In this document: in pieces, positions 9,228-20,419 of the stretch
How positions within the stretch are numbered: position 1 is the stretch's first letter
Layout of the letters: the number at the start of each line of letters is the position of its first letter
Origin: Littorina saxatilis
Lineage: Eukaryota; Mollusca; Gastropoda; Littorinimorpha; Littorinidae
Length of the DNA stretch: 64,000 bases
Assembly: GCF_037325665.1 (NCBI RefSeq)
Contig: NC_090255.1
Span: 41,022,834 to 41,086,833, forward strand
Reading direction: 5' to 3'
Notes under the pieces: model-generated
What the model was told of the DNA's origin: nothing
Databases searched by the model: none
The model's input: the letters and a program-made list of their open reading frames with translations, nothing else
Translations under genes and position numbers: made by a program

Positions 9228-11566
9228 ACTTTCAGGCGGTGTGCAATTACGGAATTGCAGTGTGCAATTACGTAATCTGATACCACTTTCAGGCGGTGTG
9301 CAATCATGTCATCTGATCCCTCTTTCAGGCGGTGTGCAATCATGTCATCTGATCCCTCTTTAAGGCGGTGTGCAATCATGTCATCTGATCCCTCTTTAAG
9401 GCGGTGTGCAATCATGTCATCTGATCCCTCTTTAAGGCGGTGTGCAATCATGTCATCTGATCCCTCTTTAAGGCGGTGTGCAATCATGTCATCTGATACT
9501 ACTTTCAGGCGGTGTGCAATCATGTCATCTGATACCACTTTCAGGTGGTGTGCAATGATGTCATCTGATCCCTCTTTCATGCGTTTTGCAATCATGTCAT
9601 CTGATCCCACTTTCAGGCGGTGTGCAATCATGTCATCTGATACCACTTTCAGGTGGTGTGCAATCATGTCATCTGATCCCACTTTCAGGCGGTGTGCAAT
9701 CATGTCATCTGATCGCTCTTTCAGGCGGTGTGCAATCATGTCATCTGATCCCTCTTTCAGGCGGTGTGCAATCATGTCATCTGATCGCTCTTTCAGGCGG
9801 TGTGCAATCATGTCATCTGATCGCTCTTTCAGGCGGTGTGCAATCATGTCATCTGATCCCTCTTTAAGGCGGTGTGCAATCATGTCATCTGATACCACTT
9901 TCAGGCGGTGTGCAATCATGTCATCTGATCGCTCTTTCAGGTGGTGTGCAATCATGTCATCTGATTCCTCTTTCAGGCGGTGTGCAATCATGTCATCTGA
10001 TACTACTTTCAGGTGGTGTGCAATCATGTCATCTGATACCACTTTCAGGCGGTGTGCAATCATGTCATCTGATACCACTTTCAGGCGGTGTGCAATCATG
10101 TCATCTGATACCACTTTCAGGTGGTGTGCAATCATGTCATCTGATCCCTCTTTCAGGTGGTGTGCAATCATGTCATCTGATACCACTTTCAGGCGGTGTG
10201 CAATCATGTCATCTGATACCACTTTCAGGTGGTGTGCAATCATGTCATCTGATACCACTTAAAGGCGGTGTGCAATCATGTCATCTGATACTACTTTCAG
10301 GCGGTGTGCAATCATGTCATCTGATACCACTTTCAGGCGGTGTGCAATCATGTCATCTGATACCACTTTCATGCGTTGTGCAATTTGTCATTTGATCCCA
10401 CTTTCATGCGTTTTGCAATTTGTCATCTGATCCCACTTTCAGGCGGTGTGCAATCATGTCATCTGATCCCACTTTCAGGCGGTGTGCAATCATGTCATCT
10501 GATCCCACTTTCAGGCAGTGTGCAATCATGTCATCTGATCCCTCTTTCAGGTGGTGTGCAATCATGTCATCTGATCCCTCTTTCAGGTGGTGTGCAATCA
10601 TGTCATCTGATCCCTCTTTCAGGTGGTGTGCAATCATGTCATCTGATCCCTCTTTCAGGTGGTGTGCAATCATGTCATCTGATCCCACTTTCAGGCTGTG
10701 TGCAATCATGTCATCTGATCCCACTTTCAGGCGGTGTGCAATCATGTCATCTGATCCCACTTTCAGGCGGTGTGCAATCATGTCATCTGATCCCACTTTC
10801 AGGCGGTGTGCAATCATGTCATCTGATACCACTTTCAGGCGGTGTGCAATCATGTCATCTGATCCCACTTTCAGGCGGTGTGCAATCATGTCATCTGATA
10901 CCACTTTCAGGCGGTGTGCAATCATGTCATCTGATACCACTTTCAGGCGGTGTGCAATCATGTCATCTGATACCACTTTCAGGTGGTGTGCAATCATGTC
11001 ATCTGATACCACTTAAAGGCGGTGTGCAATCATGTCATCTGATCCCACTTTCAGGCGGTGTGCAATCATGTCATCTGATACCACTTTCAGGCGGTGTGCA
11101 ATCATGTCATCTGATACCACTTTCATGCGTTGTGCAATTTGTCATTTGATCCCACTTTCATGCGTTTTGCAATTTGTCATCTGATCCCACTTTCAGGCGG
11201 TGTGCAATCATGTCATCTGATCCCACTTTCAGGTGGTGTGCAATCATGTCATCTGATCCCTCTTTCAGGTGGTGTGCAATCATGTCATCTGATCCCTCTT
11301 TCAGGTGGTGTGCAATCATGTCATCTGATCCCTCTTTCAGGTGGTGTGCAATCATGTCATCTGATCCCACTTTCAGGCAGTGTGCAATCATGTCATCTGA
11401 TCCCACTTTCAGGCGGTGTGCAATCATTTCATCTGATCCCACTTTCAGGCGGTGTGCAATCATGTCATCTGATCCCACTTTCAGGCGGTGTGCAATCATG
11501 TCATCTGATCCCACTTTCAGGCGGTGTGCAATCATGTCATCTGATCCCACTTTCAGGCGGTGTGCA
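9228..11566 (+). repeat. 36-bp minisatellite, about 65 copies
   Basis: Tandem copies of a 36-base unit running CAATCATGTCATCTGATC then CCACTTTCAGGCGGTGTG, with point variants (CCT, GCT or ACC in the middle; TCAGG or TAAGG). Because 36 is divisible by 3, long frames are open on both strands, and none is a gene. A higher-order period of 754 bp is visible: the marked pair of variant units CTTTCATGCGTT...CAATTTGTCA appears near 10369 and again near 11122. The array ends exactly at the start of a GPCR exon, and the unit itself resembles a splice acceptor. Confidence 0.95.
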
Positions 11567-11568
11567 AG

Positions 11569-12945
11569 CTGGGCTCGTGCCTGGTGTTGGCCTTGCTGCT
11601 GTCCTTGCCCTACGGCATCATCACGGGGCATCGCACGCTGGAGTTCGCCAATAACCTCAACATCACGGGCGTGACTTGCTCCGTGTCGGACGACTTCGCG
11701 GGGACCAAGATTCCGCTGATGTACAACATGGTGCTGTTCCTCGCCTTCCTCGTCCTGGTCGGCATCATGGGCGTGTCCTACGGGCTCATCCTGCTTCACC
11801 TGTGGCGCCACAAGAAGAAACTGGAGCGGTGGACGGTCAAAGCCGAGGCCAAGAACGACGTGCCAAAGCCTGAGCCCGACTCCATCAGCTTCGAGTCCAG
11901 CGTGACGCCGGACGAACCGAGTCGGGTGTTCCTCAGGGTCCCCGATAGCAGCACTCAGCCCTCGCCCCCGCCCCTCCATGTAGCGGTCACCTCCAACGAC
12001 GTGGAAACCACCCCCAACGACGTGGAGACCACCCCCAACGAGTCGGCGACCACCTTCAACAAGTCGGCGACCACCCCCAACGAGTCGGCGACCACCTTCA
12101 ACGAGTCGGCGACCACCTCTAACGAGTCGGCGACCACCCCCAACGAGTCAGCGACCAACTTCAACGAGTCTGCAACCACCCCCAACGAGGTTGCGACCAC
12201 CCCAAACGAATCAACGACCAACTTTCACGATTCGGCGATCACCCCCAACGAGGTGGCGACTTCCCCCAACGTGTCAGCGACCACCCCCAACGAGGTTGCG
12301 ACCACCCCAAACGAATCAACGACCAACTTTCACGATTCGGCGATCACCCCCAACGAGGTGGCGACTTCCCCCAACGTGTCAGCGACCACCCCCAACCAGT
12401 CGGCGACCACCCCCAACCAGTCGGCGACCACCCCCTACGATTCAGCGACCACCTTCAACGAGTCAGTGACCACCTTCAACGAGTCAGTGACCACCCCAAA
12501 CGAGTCAGCGATCAGCTTCAACGAGACGACCACCAACCCCAACCAGTCGGCGACAACCCCCAACCAGTCGGCGACCATTCCCTACGATTCAGCGACCACC
12601 TTCAACGAGTCAGTGACCACCTTCAACGTGTCAGTGACCACCCCGAACGAGTCAGCGATCAGCTTCAACGAGACGGCCACCAACCCCAACCAGTCGGCGA
12701 CAACCCCCAACCTGTCGGCGACCGCCTTCAACGAGTCAGCGACCACCTTCAACGAGTCGGCGACCACCTTCAACGAGTCAGCGACCACCTTCAACGAGTC
12801 GGCGACCATTTTCAACGAGTCAGCGACCACCTTCAACGAGTCAGGGACCATCTCCAACGAGGTGGCGACCACCCTCAACGAGTCGGCGACCACCTTCAAC
12901 GAGTCGGGGACCATCTCCAACGAGTCGGCGACCACCCTCAACTAG
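11569..12945 (+). CDS. Class A GPCR exon: TM4, ECL2, TM5 and repeat-filled third intracellular loop (partial)
   Basis: A rhodopsin-family receptor fragment. After the acceptor-like end of the minisatellite, the frame reads through TM4 (about 11578-11628, LVLALLLSLPYGIITG), an extracellular loop 2 with the conserved cysteine (VTCSVSDD) and an N-glycosylation site (NNLNIT), TM5 (about 11728-11805) and a basic RHKKKLERW start of the third intracellular loop. From about 11990 the frame enters a 21-bp minisatellite coding the heptad A-T-T-x-N-E-S, and stops at 12943. TM6-TM7 are not visible downstream and TM1-TM3 are not visible upstream. The exon could belong to an intact gene with distant exons, or be a stranded piece. 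Its GC-rich third positions, unlike the flanks, support genuine coding history. The exact start is uncertain: 11560 (GCG GTG TGC AAG) or 11569. Confidence 0.7.
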   Translation: MGSCLVLALLLSLPYGIITGHRTLEFANNLNITGVTCSVSDDFAGTKIPLMYNMVLFLAFLVLVGIMGVSYGLILLHLWRHKKKLERWTVKAEAKNDVPKPEPDSISFESSVTPDEPSRVFLRVPDSSTQPSPPPLHVAVTSNDVETTPNDVETTPNESATTFNKSATTPNESATTFNESATTSNESATTPNESATNFNESATTPNEVATTPNESTTNFHDSAITPNEVATSPNVSATTPNEVATTPNESTTNFHDSAITPNEVATSPNVSATTPNQSATTPNQSATTPYDSATTFNESVTTFNESVTTPNESAISFNETTTNPNQSATTPNQSATIPYDSATTFNESVTTFNVSVTTPNESAISFNETATNPNQSATTPNLSATAFNESATTFNESATTFNESATTFNESATIFNESATTFNESGTISNEVATTLNESATTFNESGTISNESATTLN

Positions 12946-13345
12946 TCGGCAACAACCTTCAACGAGTCAGCGACCACCTCCAACGAGTTGTTGACCACCC
13001 CCAACCAGTCGGCGACCACCCTCAACGAGGTGGCGACCTCCCCCAACAAGTCAGTGACCACCCTGAACGAGTCAGCGACCACCTTTAACGAGTCAGCGAC
13101 CACCCTTAACGATTCATCGACCACCCCCAATTAGTCGGCGACCACCCCCAACCTGTCGGCGACCACCTCCAACGAGGTGGCGACCACCTTCAACGAGTCA
13201 GCGACCACCTTCAACGAGTCTGAGACCACCTTCAACGAGTCGGAGACCACCTTCAACGAGTCGGCGACCACCTTCAACGAGTCGGCAACCACCTTCAACG
13301 AGTCAGGGACCACCTTCAACGAGTCGGCGACCACCCTCAACGATT
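11990..13345 (+). repeat. 21-bp minisatellite, about 64 copies, first two thirds coding
   Basis: Unit GCGACCACCTTCAACGAGTC plus one base, with variants ACCCCCAAC and CAACGAGG. Copies up to 12942 are in frame with the GPCR exon and encode ATTFNES/ATTPNES heptads. Beyond 12945 the units carry occasional in-frame stops. The array ends near 13345 by joining a short fragment of repeat R4. Confidence 0.92.
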
Positions 13346-13370
13346 TGTAATAACTGATGCATATTTGTAG

Positions 13371-14100
13371 GGGACCGGCTCCTAATATGGACCACCTCCT
13401 GTTCTTACAAACTAACGGCGCTAGTGCGCTCAAAACAATTTCATTCGCTTTATTCACCCTTTGTGGATAAGTTCTGTCAAAACAGTTAGGCTTTTTCGCT
13501 TTGTTTCACTTTTGCAGCGTTCACTCTAAATTTGCCGCCTAGTACGGACTCGTTTCTGTCCACAGCCAAAGCTTTCATAACACAAAAATGGCTATATATG
13601 ACAGCTAAAACAGTATTTGTTACATTTTAACAGTGTGTACCCCGAGTTTCTACTGCAAACAAAAAATAATAGCAAAACCTCAAAGTATGTGTCAGACCCC
13701 TAATATATGGACCACCTTCAACAGATAGAAGAAAACAAAAACTAATGGCAATTTTAATTAATTCATTAAGAAGCTTGCTGAAAATAACCTATAACTTGCC
13801 CTCGAGATTTGAAAAAAATATAACAAATAGTCTTTTGTTTGTGGAAGTTGATAATTTCACTTATTTTCACTCTGTTTTTGATAAGCTTCTTCAGTTTCCT
13901 GGTGTGCTTCAAATAATGCTCCCATCAACCCGAAACAGCTAAATCTAAAGCATATTTGAATTAGTCTGACTTGCACACTAAGTTGTATCATGTTATTTTG
14001 AAGTATAGGGGGCTTTTTACAGTGTTTCGTGAAGGCCGCTTCACTGGTCCATATTGGGCGCCCAGGCTCCTAAAATGGACCATTTGTGATTTTTTTCTGT
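13371..14100 (+). repeat. Interspersed repeat R5 (uninterrupted copy) and flanking
   Basis: Starts with CTCCTAATATGGACCACC and includes ACTAACGGCGCTAG, AATTTGCCGCCTA and ACAGCCAAAGCTTTCATAAC. The same sequence recurs at 41766-41942 plus 47011-47237, where R1 interrupts it. This copy therefore gives the empty-site sequence around CTTTTTCGCTTTGTTTCAC. A second, inverted TCCATATTGGG / CCTAAAATGGACC motif occurs near 14048-14085 and may mark the far end. Confidence 0.65.
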
Positions 14101-14784
14101 ATTTAATTTTTGCTGAAGGTCTATCAAAGTTGTTTCACTCTAATTAGGCCTAACTGTTAAAGGCACAGTAAGCCTCCCGTAAACCATCACAGATACGGTC
14201 AGGCTTTTACACACAGTACAAACACCCTTTCATTTAAACACTCACCGATTGAGAACATCCTAGGTGCCCTCCGTAAAGAGCGAACAATTTTCAAAGAATT
14301 TATTTTTGCGTGGTTTATCTTACCCCTGAGTCATCGTGAACCCGTGTGATCCAGTTTCCCTTTTTCACAATGTAGTCGAATGCGACTCGATGATGACATT
14401 ATCTACAATAGCACGTGTTTATGCACGAAACAAACGGACGTGGTTTACAAGAACTCTAGCGATGGCTTTTGACTGTTGAGAGGAACGGCGATATGCATAA
14501 ACCGTCGTCTGCTACGACCCTTGCGTGACCCTGCTTCCGGGCTTTTCTTTTTTCAAACTTTCACAACTTCGAATTGTAGTGATCTTGTATTGATGAAAAA
14601 AGAATTCTTTTATGATTAAAGAATGTTTGTGTAACAAGCTGTCAATTTATTATTTAGATTTTAAAAGTTAGGTCTAGCGCAGAAACGCACCACGGTCCAA
14701 AAACATTCTGATAATCATCGATTCACGGCTATGGCCAGTTTACATCAACGTCAATAAGAAGCGGCCATTGCTTTTAGTTTTTAC
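14101..14784. other. Non-coding repeat-derived sequence
   Basis: Contains a segment starting AAAGGCACAGTAAGCCTCCC (about 14159) of a kind I associate with dispersed molluscan repeats, and a scrap of repeat R4 near 14735-14775. No gene is supported. Confidence 0.4.
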
Positions 14785-15053
14785 ATTTAGTCAAAACTTG
14801 ATATGATATGTTTGGATTAAAAACAAACTCAGTAAGCTAAAAAGAATAGAGATACAGAAAAGCGTGTTATTCTGCTCAGCGCGACCACTACCGCACTATT
14901 CTGGCTTGTCGATTTCACTGCCTTTGCCACGAGCGGTGAACTGACGAAACTACGAGTATGCGGTCTTGGTGAAAAAAGCAGTGCGTTCAGTTTTATTCTG
15001 TGAGTTCGACAGCTTGACTAAATGTTGTTATTTCGCCTTACGCGACTTGTTTT
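14785..15053 (-). repeat. R1 repeat, internally deleted copy
   Basis: Minus-strand R1: TTTAGTCAAAACTTGA at the left, then the R1 5' part in reverse (CACGAGCGGTGAACTGACGA, TCTGTGAGTTCGACAGCTTG), ending CGCCTTACGCGACTTGTT. The central several hundred bases of a normal R1 copy are absent. Confidence 0.75.
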
Positions 15054-15079
15054 TATGGCAATCCGAATGGTGCAAAAGT

Positions 15080-15720
15080 CCCTTTTAGCTCTTGATGTCT
15101 AAATAACACAGTATTTAGCTAAATAACGCGTTATTTAGCTAAACAATGCTTTATTTAGCTATATCATGCATTATTTAGCTAAATAATGCATTGTTTAAAT
15201 TAAACAATGCATTATTTACAGATACAGAAAAAAGAGAGCCCAGAGCACTAAATAATGCATTGTTTAGCATAAATAAGAGATTGTGTTTGTAAATAACTCA
15301 TTATTTATAAATAATTACGCGTTTTCTCTAAACAATATATTATATGTAAATAAAGTGTTATTTAAATAAATAAAATATTATTTAGATAAATAAAATATTA
15401 TTTATCTAAATAAAATATTATTTAGATAAATAAAATATTATATGTAAATAAAATATTATTTATCTAAATAAAATATTATTTATCTAAATAAAATATTATT
15501 TAGATAAATAATTTATTATTTAGATAAATAATTTATTATTTAGATAAATAATTTATTATTTACTGTTTTTGCCTTGAAATAGTATTATTACACTAAATAA
15601 TGCTTTATATAGCTATATAATAGGTTTCCGCTATATAATTCATGATTTGGTAAATAATACATTATATACCGTAAATAAAATATTATATACCGTAAACAAT
15701 TCATTGTTTAGCGCATCGCG
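15080..15720. repeat. AT-rich swarm of short palindromes, left arm
   Basis: Dozens of back-to-back palindromes of the form AAATAATNNATTATTT or AAACAATNCATTGTTT, joined by TTTAGCTAAAT or TTTAGATAAAT. The mirrored copy lies at 19560-20190. No coding sequence. Confidence 0.85.
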
Positions 15721-15892
15721 AAGCCGTTTTTTCTCTTGTTGTTTTTTTCCACGTGTTTCCGTGGATCCACGAGAGCTCTGTTGATTCTCAAACTGACCAA
15801 TCAGACAACTAGCATCTGTACACTAATTAAAGTCCCATTGTTGAGTGTGACGAAAACTCGTGGTGACGATTTTAAAACATGTTGGGTCACGC

Positions 15893-17520
15893 ATGGTCCA
15901 ATCTTACATGGTCCAATCTTACATGGTCCAACCTTACATGGTCCAACCTTACATGGTCCAACCTTACATGGTCCAATCTTACATGGTCCAACCTTACATG
16001 GTCCAACCTTACATGGTCCAATCTTACATGGTCCAATCTTACATGGTCCAACCTTACATGGTTCAACCTTACATGGTCCAATCTTACATGGTCCAATCTT
16101 GCATGGTCCAATCTTACATGGTCCAATCTTACATGGTCCAACCTTACATGGTCCAACCTTACATGGTCCAACCTTACATGGTCCAATCTTACATGGTCCA
16201 ACCTTACATGGTCCAACCTTACATGGTCCAATCTTACATGGTCCAATCTTGCATGGTCCAATCTTGCATGGTCCAACCTTACATGGTCCAATCTTACATG
16301 GTCCAACCTTACATGGTCCAACCTTACATGGTCCAATCTTACATGGTCCAATCTTACATGGTCCAACCTTACATGGTTCAACCTTACATGGTCCAATCTT
16401 ACATGGTCCAATCTTGCATGGTCCAATCTTACATGGTCCAACCTTGCATGGTCCAACCTTGCATGGTCCAATCTTACATGGTCCAACCTTACATGGTCCA
16501 ACCTTACATGGTCCAATCTTACATGGTCCAACCTTACATGGTCCAACCTTACATGGTCCAATCTTACATGGTCCAATCTTGCATGGACCAATCTTGCATG
16601 GTCCAACCTTGCATGGTCCAATCTTACATGGTCCAACCTTACATGGTCCAACCTTACATGGTCCAACCTTACATGGTCCAATCTTGCATGGTCCAATCTT
16701 ACATGGTCCAACCTTGCATGGTCCAACCTTGCATGGTCCAATCTTACATGGTCCAATCTTACATGGTCCAACCTTACATGGTCCAACCTTACATGGTCCA
16801 ACCTTACATGGTCCAATCTTACATGGTCCAACCTTACATGGTCCAACCTTGCATGGTCCAATCTTACATGGTCCAACCTTACATGGTCCAACCTTACATG
16901 GTCCAACCTTACATGGTCCAATCTTACATGGTCCAACCTTACATGGTCCAACCTTACATGGTCCAATCTTACATGGTCCAATCTTGCATGGTCCAATCTT
17001 ACATGGTCCAACCTTGCATGGTCCAACCTTACATGGTCCAATCTTACATGGTCCAATCTTACATGGTCCAACCTTACATGGTCCAACCTTACATGGTCCA
17101 ATCTTACATGGTCCAATCTTACATGGTCCAACCTTACATGGTTCAACCTTACATGGTCCAATCTTACATGGTCCAATCTTGCATGGTCCAATCTTACATG
17201 GTCCAACCTTGCATGGTCCAACCTTGCATGGTCCAACCTTGCATGGTCCAATCTTACATGGTCCAACCTTACATGGTCCAACCTTACATGGTCCAACCTT
17301 ACATGGTCCAATCTTACATGGTCCAACCTTACATGGTCCAACCTTACATGGTCCAATCTTACATGATCCAATCTTGCATGGTCCAATCTTGCATGGTCCA
17401 ACCTTGCATGGTCCAATCTTACATGGTCCAACCTTACATGGTCCAACCTTACATGGTCCAATCTTACATGGTCCAACCTTACATGGTCCAACCTTGCAGG
17501 GTCCAATCTTACATGGTCCA
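15893..17520 (+). repeat. 15-bp minisatellite, left array (about 108 copies)
   Basis: Unit ATGGTCCAAYCTTRC, where Y is C or T and R is A or G. Most units differ only at these two sites. A rarer ATGGTTCAACC unit occurs at about 16061, 16376 and 17141, spaced 21 and 51 units apart with similar neighbours, which shows internal segment duplication. Period 15 leaves all frames open, so the long translations (HGPTL, TWSNL and similar) are artefacts. Confidence 0.95.
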
Positions 17521-17529
17521 ATAATATAT

Positions 17530-19370
17530 ATGGACCATGTAAGATTGGACCATGTAAGGTTGGACCATGTAAGATTGGACCATGTAAGGTTGGACCATGC
17601 AAGATTGGACCATGTAAGGTTGGACCATGTAAGATTGGACCATGCAAGGTTGGACCATGTAAGGTTGGACCATGTAAGATTGGACCATGCAAGGTTGGAC
17701 CATGCAAGGTTGGACCATGTAAGATTGGACCATGCAAGATTGGACCATGTAAGATTGGACCATGTAAGGTTGAACCATGTAAGGTTGGACCATGTAAGAT
17801 TGGACCATGTAAGATTGGACCATGTAAGGTTGGACCATGCAAGGTTGGACCATGTAAGATTGGACCATGTAAGGTTGGACCATGTAAGGTTGGACCATGC
17901 AAGGTTGGACCATGTAAGATTGGACCATGTAAGGTTGGACCATGTAAGGTTGGACCATGCAAGGTTGGACCATGTAAGATTGGACCATGCAAGATTGGAC
18001 CATGCAAGATTGGACCATGTAAGATTGGACCATGTAAGGTTGGACCATGTAAGGTTGGACCATGTAAGATTGGACCATGTAAGGTTGGACCATGTAAGGT
18101 TGGACCATGTAAGGTTGGACCATGTAAGATTGGACCATGTAAGATTGGACCATGCAAGGTTGGACCATGTAAGGTTGGACCATGTAAGATTGGACCATGT
18201 AAGGTTGGACCATGTAAGGTTGGACCATGTAAGGTTGGACCATGTAAGATTGGACCATGTAAGATTGGACCATGCAAGGTTGGACCATGCAAGGTTGGAC
18301 CATGTAAGATTGGACCATGCAAGATTGGACCATGTAAGATTGGACCATGTAAGGTTGGACCATGTAAGGTTGGACCATGTAAGGTTGGACCATGTAAGAT
18401 TGGACCATGCAAGGTTGGACCATGCAAGATTGGACCATGCAAGATTGGACCATGTAAGATTGGACCATGTACGGTTGGACCATGTAAGGTTGGACCATGT
18501 AAGATTGGACCATGTAAGGTTGTACCATGTAAGGTTGGACCATGTAAGGTTGGACCATGTAAGATTGGACCATGCAAGGTTGGACCATGCAAGGTTGGAC
18601 CATGTAAGATTGGACCATGCAAGATTGGACCATGTAAGATTGGACCATGTAAGGTTGAACCATGTAAGGTTGGACCATGTAAGATGGGACCATGTAAGAT
18701 TGGACCATGTAAGGTTGGACCATGTAAGGTTGGACCATGTAAGATTGGACCATGTAAAGTTGGACCATGCAAGATTGGACCATGCAAGATTGGACCATGT
18801 AAGGTTGGACCATGTAAGGTTGGACCATGTAAGATTGGACCATGTAAGGTTGGACCATGTAAGGTTGGACCATGTAAGATTGGACCATGTAAGATTGGAC
18901 CATGTAAGGTTGGACCATGTAAGATTGGACCATGTAAGGTTGGACCATGTAAGGTTGGACCATGTAAGGTTGGACCATGTAAGATTGGACCATGTAAGAT
19001 TGGACCATGCAAGGTTGGACCATGCAAGGTTGGACCATGTAAGATTGGACCATGCAAGATTGGACCATGTAAGATTGGACCATGTAAGGTTGGACCATGT
19101 AAGGTTGGACCATGTAAGGTTGGACCATGTAAGGTTGGACCATGTAAGATTGGACCATGTAAGATAGGACCATGCAAGGTTGGACCATGCAAGGTTGGAC
19201 CATGTAAGATTGGACCATGCAAGATTGGACCATGTAAGATTGGACCATGTAAGGTTGAACCATGTAAGGTTGGACCATGTAAGATGGGACCATGTAAGAT
19301 TGGACCATGTAAGGTTGGACCATGTAAGGTTGGACCATGTAAGATTGGACCATGTAAGATTGGTCCATGC
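17530..19370 (-). repeat. 15-bp minisatellite, right array (about 122 copies)
   Basis: Inverted copy of the left array, unit GYAAGRTTGGACCAT on the + strand. Variant units with GGTTGAACC occur near 17770, 18655 and 19255. The array meets the left one at a short junction, TAATATATATGG, around 17521-17531. It has about 15 more units than the left array, so the two have changed length independently or were not copied exactly. Confidence 0.95.
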
Positions 19371-19559
19371 GTGACCCAACATGTTTTAAAATCGTCACCA
19401 CGAGTTTTCGTCACACTCAACAATGGGACTTTAATTAGTGTACAGATGCTAGTTGTCTGATTGGTCAGTTTGAGAATCAACAGAGCTCTCGTGGATCCAC
19501 GGAAACACGTGGAAAAAAACAACAAGAGAAAAAACGGCTTCGCGATGCGCTAAACAATG

Positions 19560-20190
19560 AATTGTTTACGGTATATAATATTTTATTTACGGTATATAAT
19601 GTATTATTTACCAAATCATGAATTATATAGCGGAAACCTATTATATAGCTATATAAAGCATTATTTAGTGTAATAATACTATTTCAAGGCAAAAACAGTA
19701 AATAATAAATTATTTATCTAAATAATAAATTATTTATCTAAATAATAAATTATTTATCTAAATAATAAATTATTTATCTAAATAATATTTTATTTAGATA
19801 AATAATATTTTATTTAGATAAATAATATTTTATTTACATATAATATTTTATTTATCTAAATAATATTTTATTTAGATAAATAATATTTTATTTATCTAAA
19901 TAATATTTTATTTATTTAAATAACACTTTATTTACATATAATATATTGTTTAGAGAAAACGCGTAATTATTTATAAATAATGAGTTATTTACAAACACAA
20001 TCTCTTATTTATGCTAAACAATGCATTATTTAGTGCTCTGGGCTCTCTTTTTTCTGTATCTGTAAATAATGCATTGTTTAATTTAAACAATGCATTATTT
20101 AGCTAAATAATGCATGATATAGCTAAATAAAGCATTGTTTAGCTAAATAACGCGTTATTTAGCTAAATAATGTGTTATTTAGACATCAAG
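19560..20190. repeat. AT-rich swarm of short palindromes, right arm
   Basis: Reverse-complement counterpart of 15080-15720, matching base for base apart from rare differences. Same AAATAAT/ATTATTT and AAACAAT/ATTGTTT palindromic units. Confidence 0.85.
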
Positions 20191-20348
20191 AGCTAAAAGG
20201 GACTTTTGCACCATTCGGATTGCCATATGTTTTATCCTATAATATTGCAGAGAAGGGATTTAGTTGCAACAATAAATTTTCTTCGAACATGTCAAATTCC
20301 AAATACATGATGCAAACGTTCAAATATAAAAGAGTCCGTATGCCACCT

Positions 20349-20388
20349 GTGTGTGCGTGTATGTGTGTGTGTGCGTGTGTGTGTGGGT

Positions 20389-20419
<31 letters not shown>

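Larger units (their letters stand above)
15056..20225. mobile_element. 5.2-kb palindromic (fold-back) element with minisatellite core
   Basis: A near-perfect inverted repeat. The left arm (15056-17522) and right arm (17528-20225) read the same on opposite strands, and the right is about 230 bases longer because it has more copies of the internal 15-bp repeat. The ends are TGGCAATCCGAATGG and its complement, and both flanks show TA (15054-15055, 20226-20227), consistent with a TA target duplication. From outside inward each arm holds about 640 bases of AT-rich short palindromes, about 160 bases of unique sequence, then the 15-bp array. Sampled arm flanks differ by about one base in 100. It encodes no recognisable protein. 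A second, shorter relative starts at 47437 with TGGCATTCCG, also after TA. Confidence 0.88.

Noticed and set aside
9041-11979. Several 170-400-codon frames with dodecapeptide repeats, and the 36-bp repeat as a CRISPR-like array
   Set aside because: Period 36 is a multiple of 3, so open frames are expected. Units are directly adjacent without unique spacers and the genome is animal, so this is a minisatellite and not a CRISPR array.
15736-19525. Very long open frames on both strands (over 1,000 codons) across the 15-bp arrays
   Set aside because: A 15-bp unit without stops keeps every frame open; the translations are pure pentapeptide repeats with no start, splice or composition evidence of a gene.
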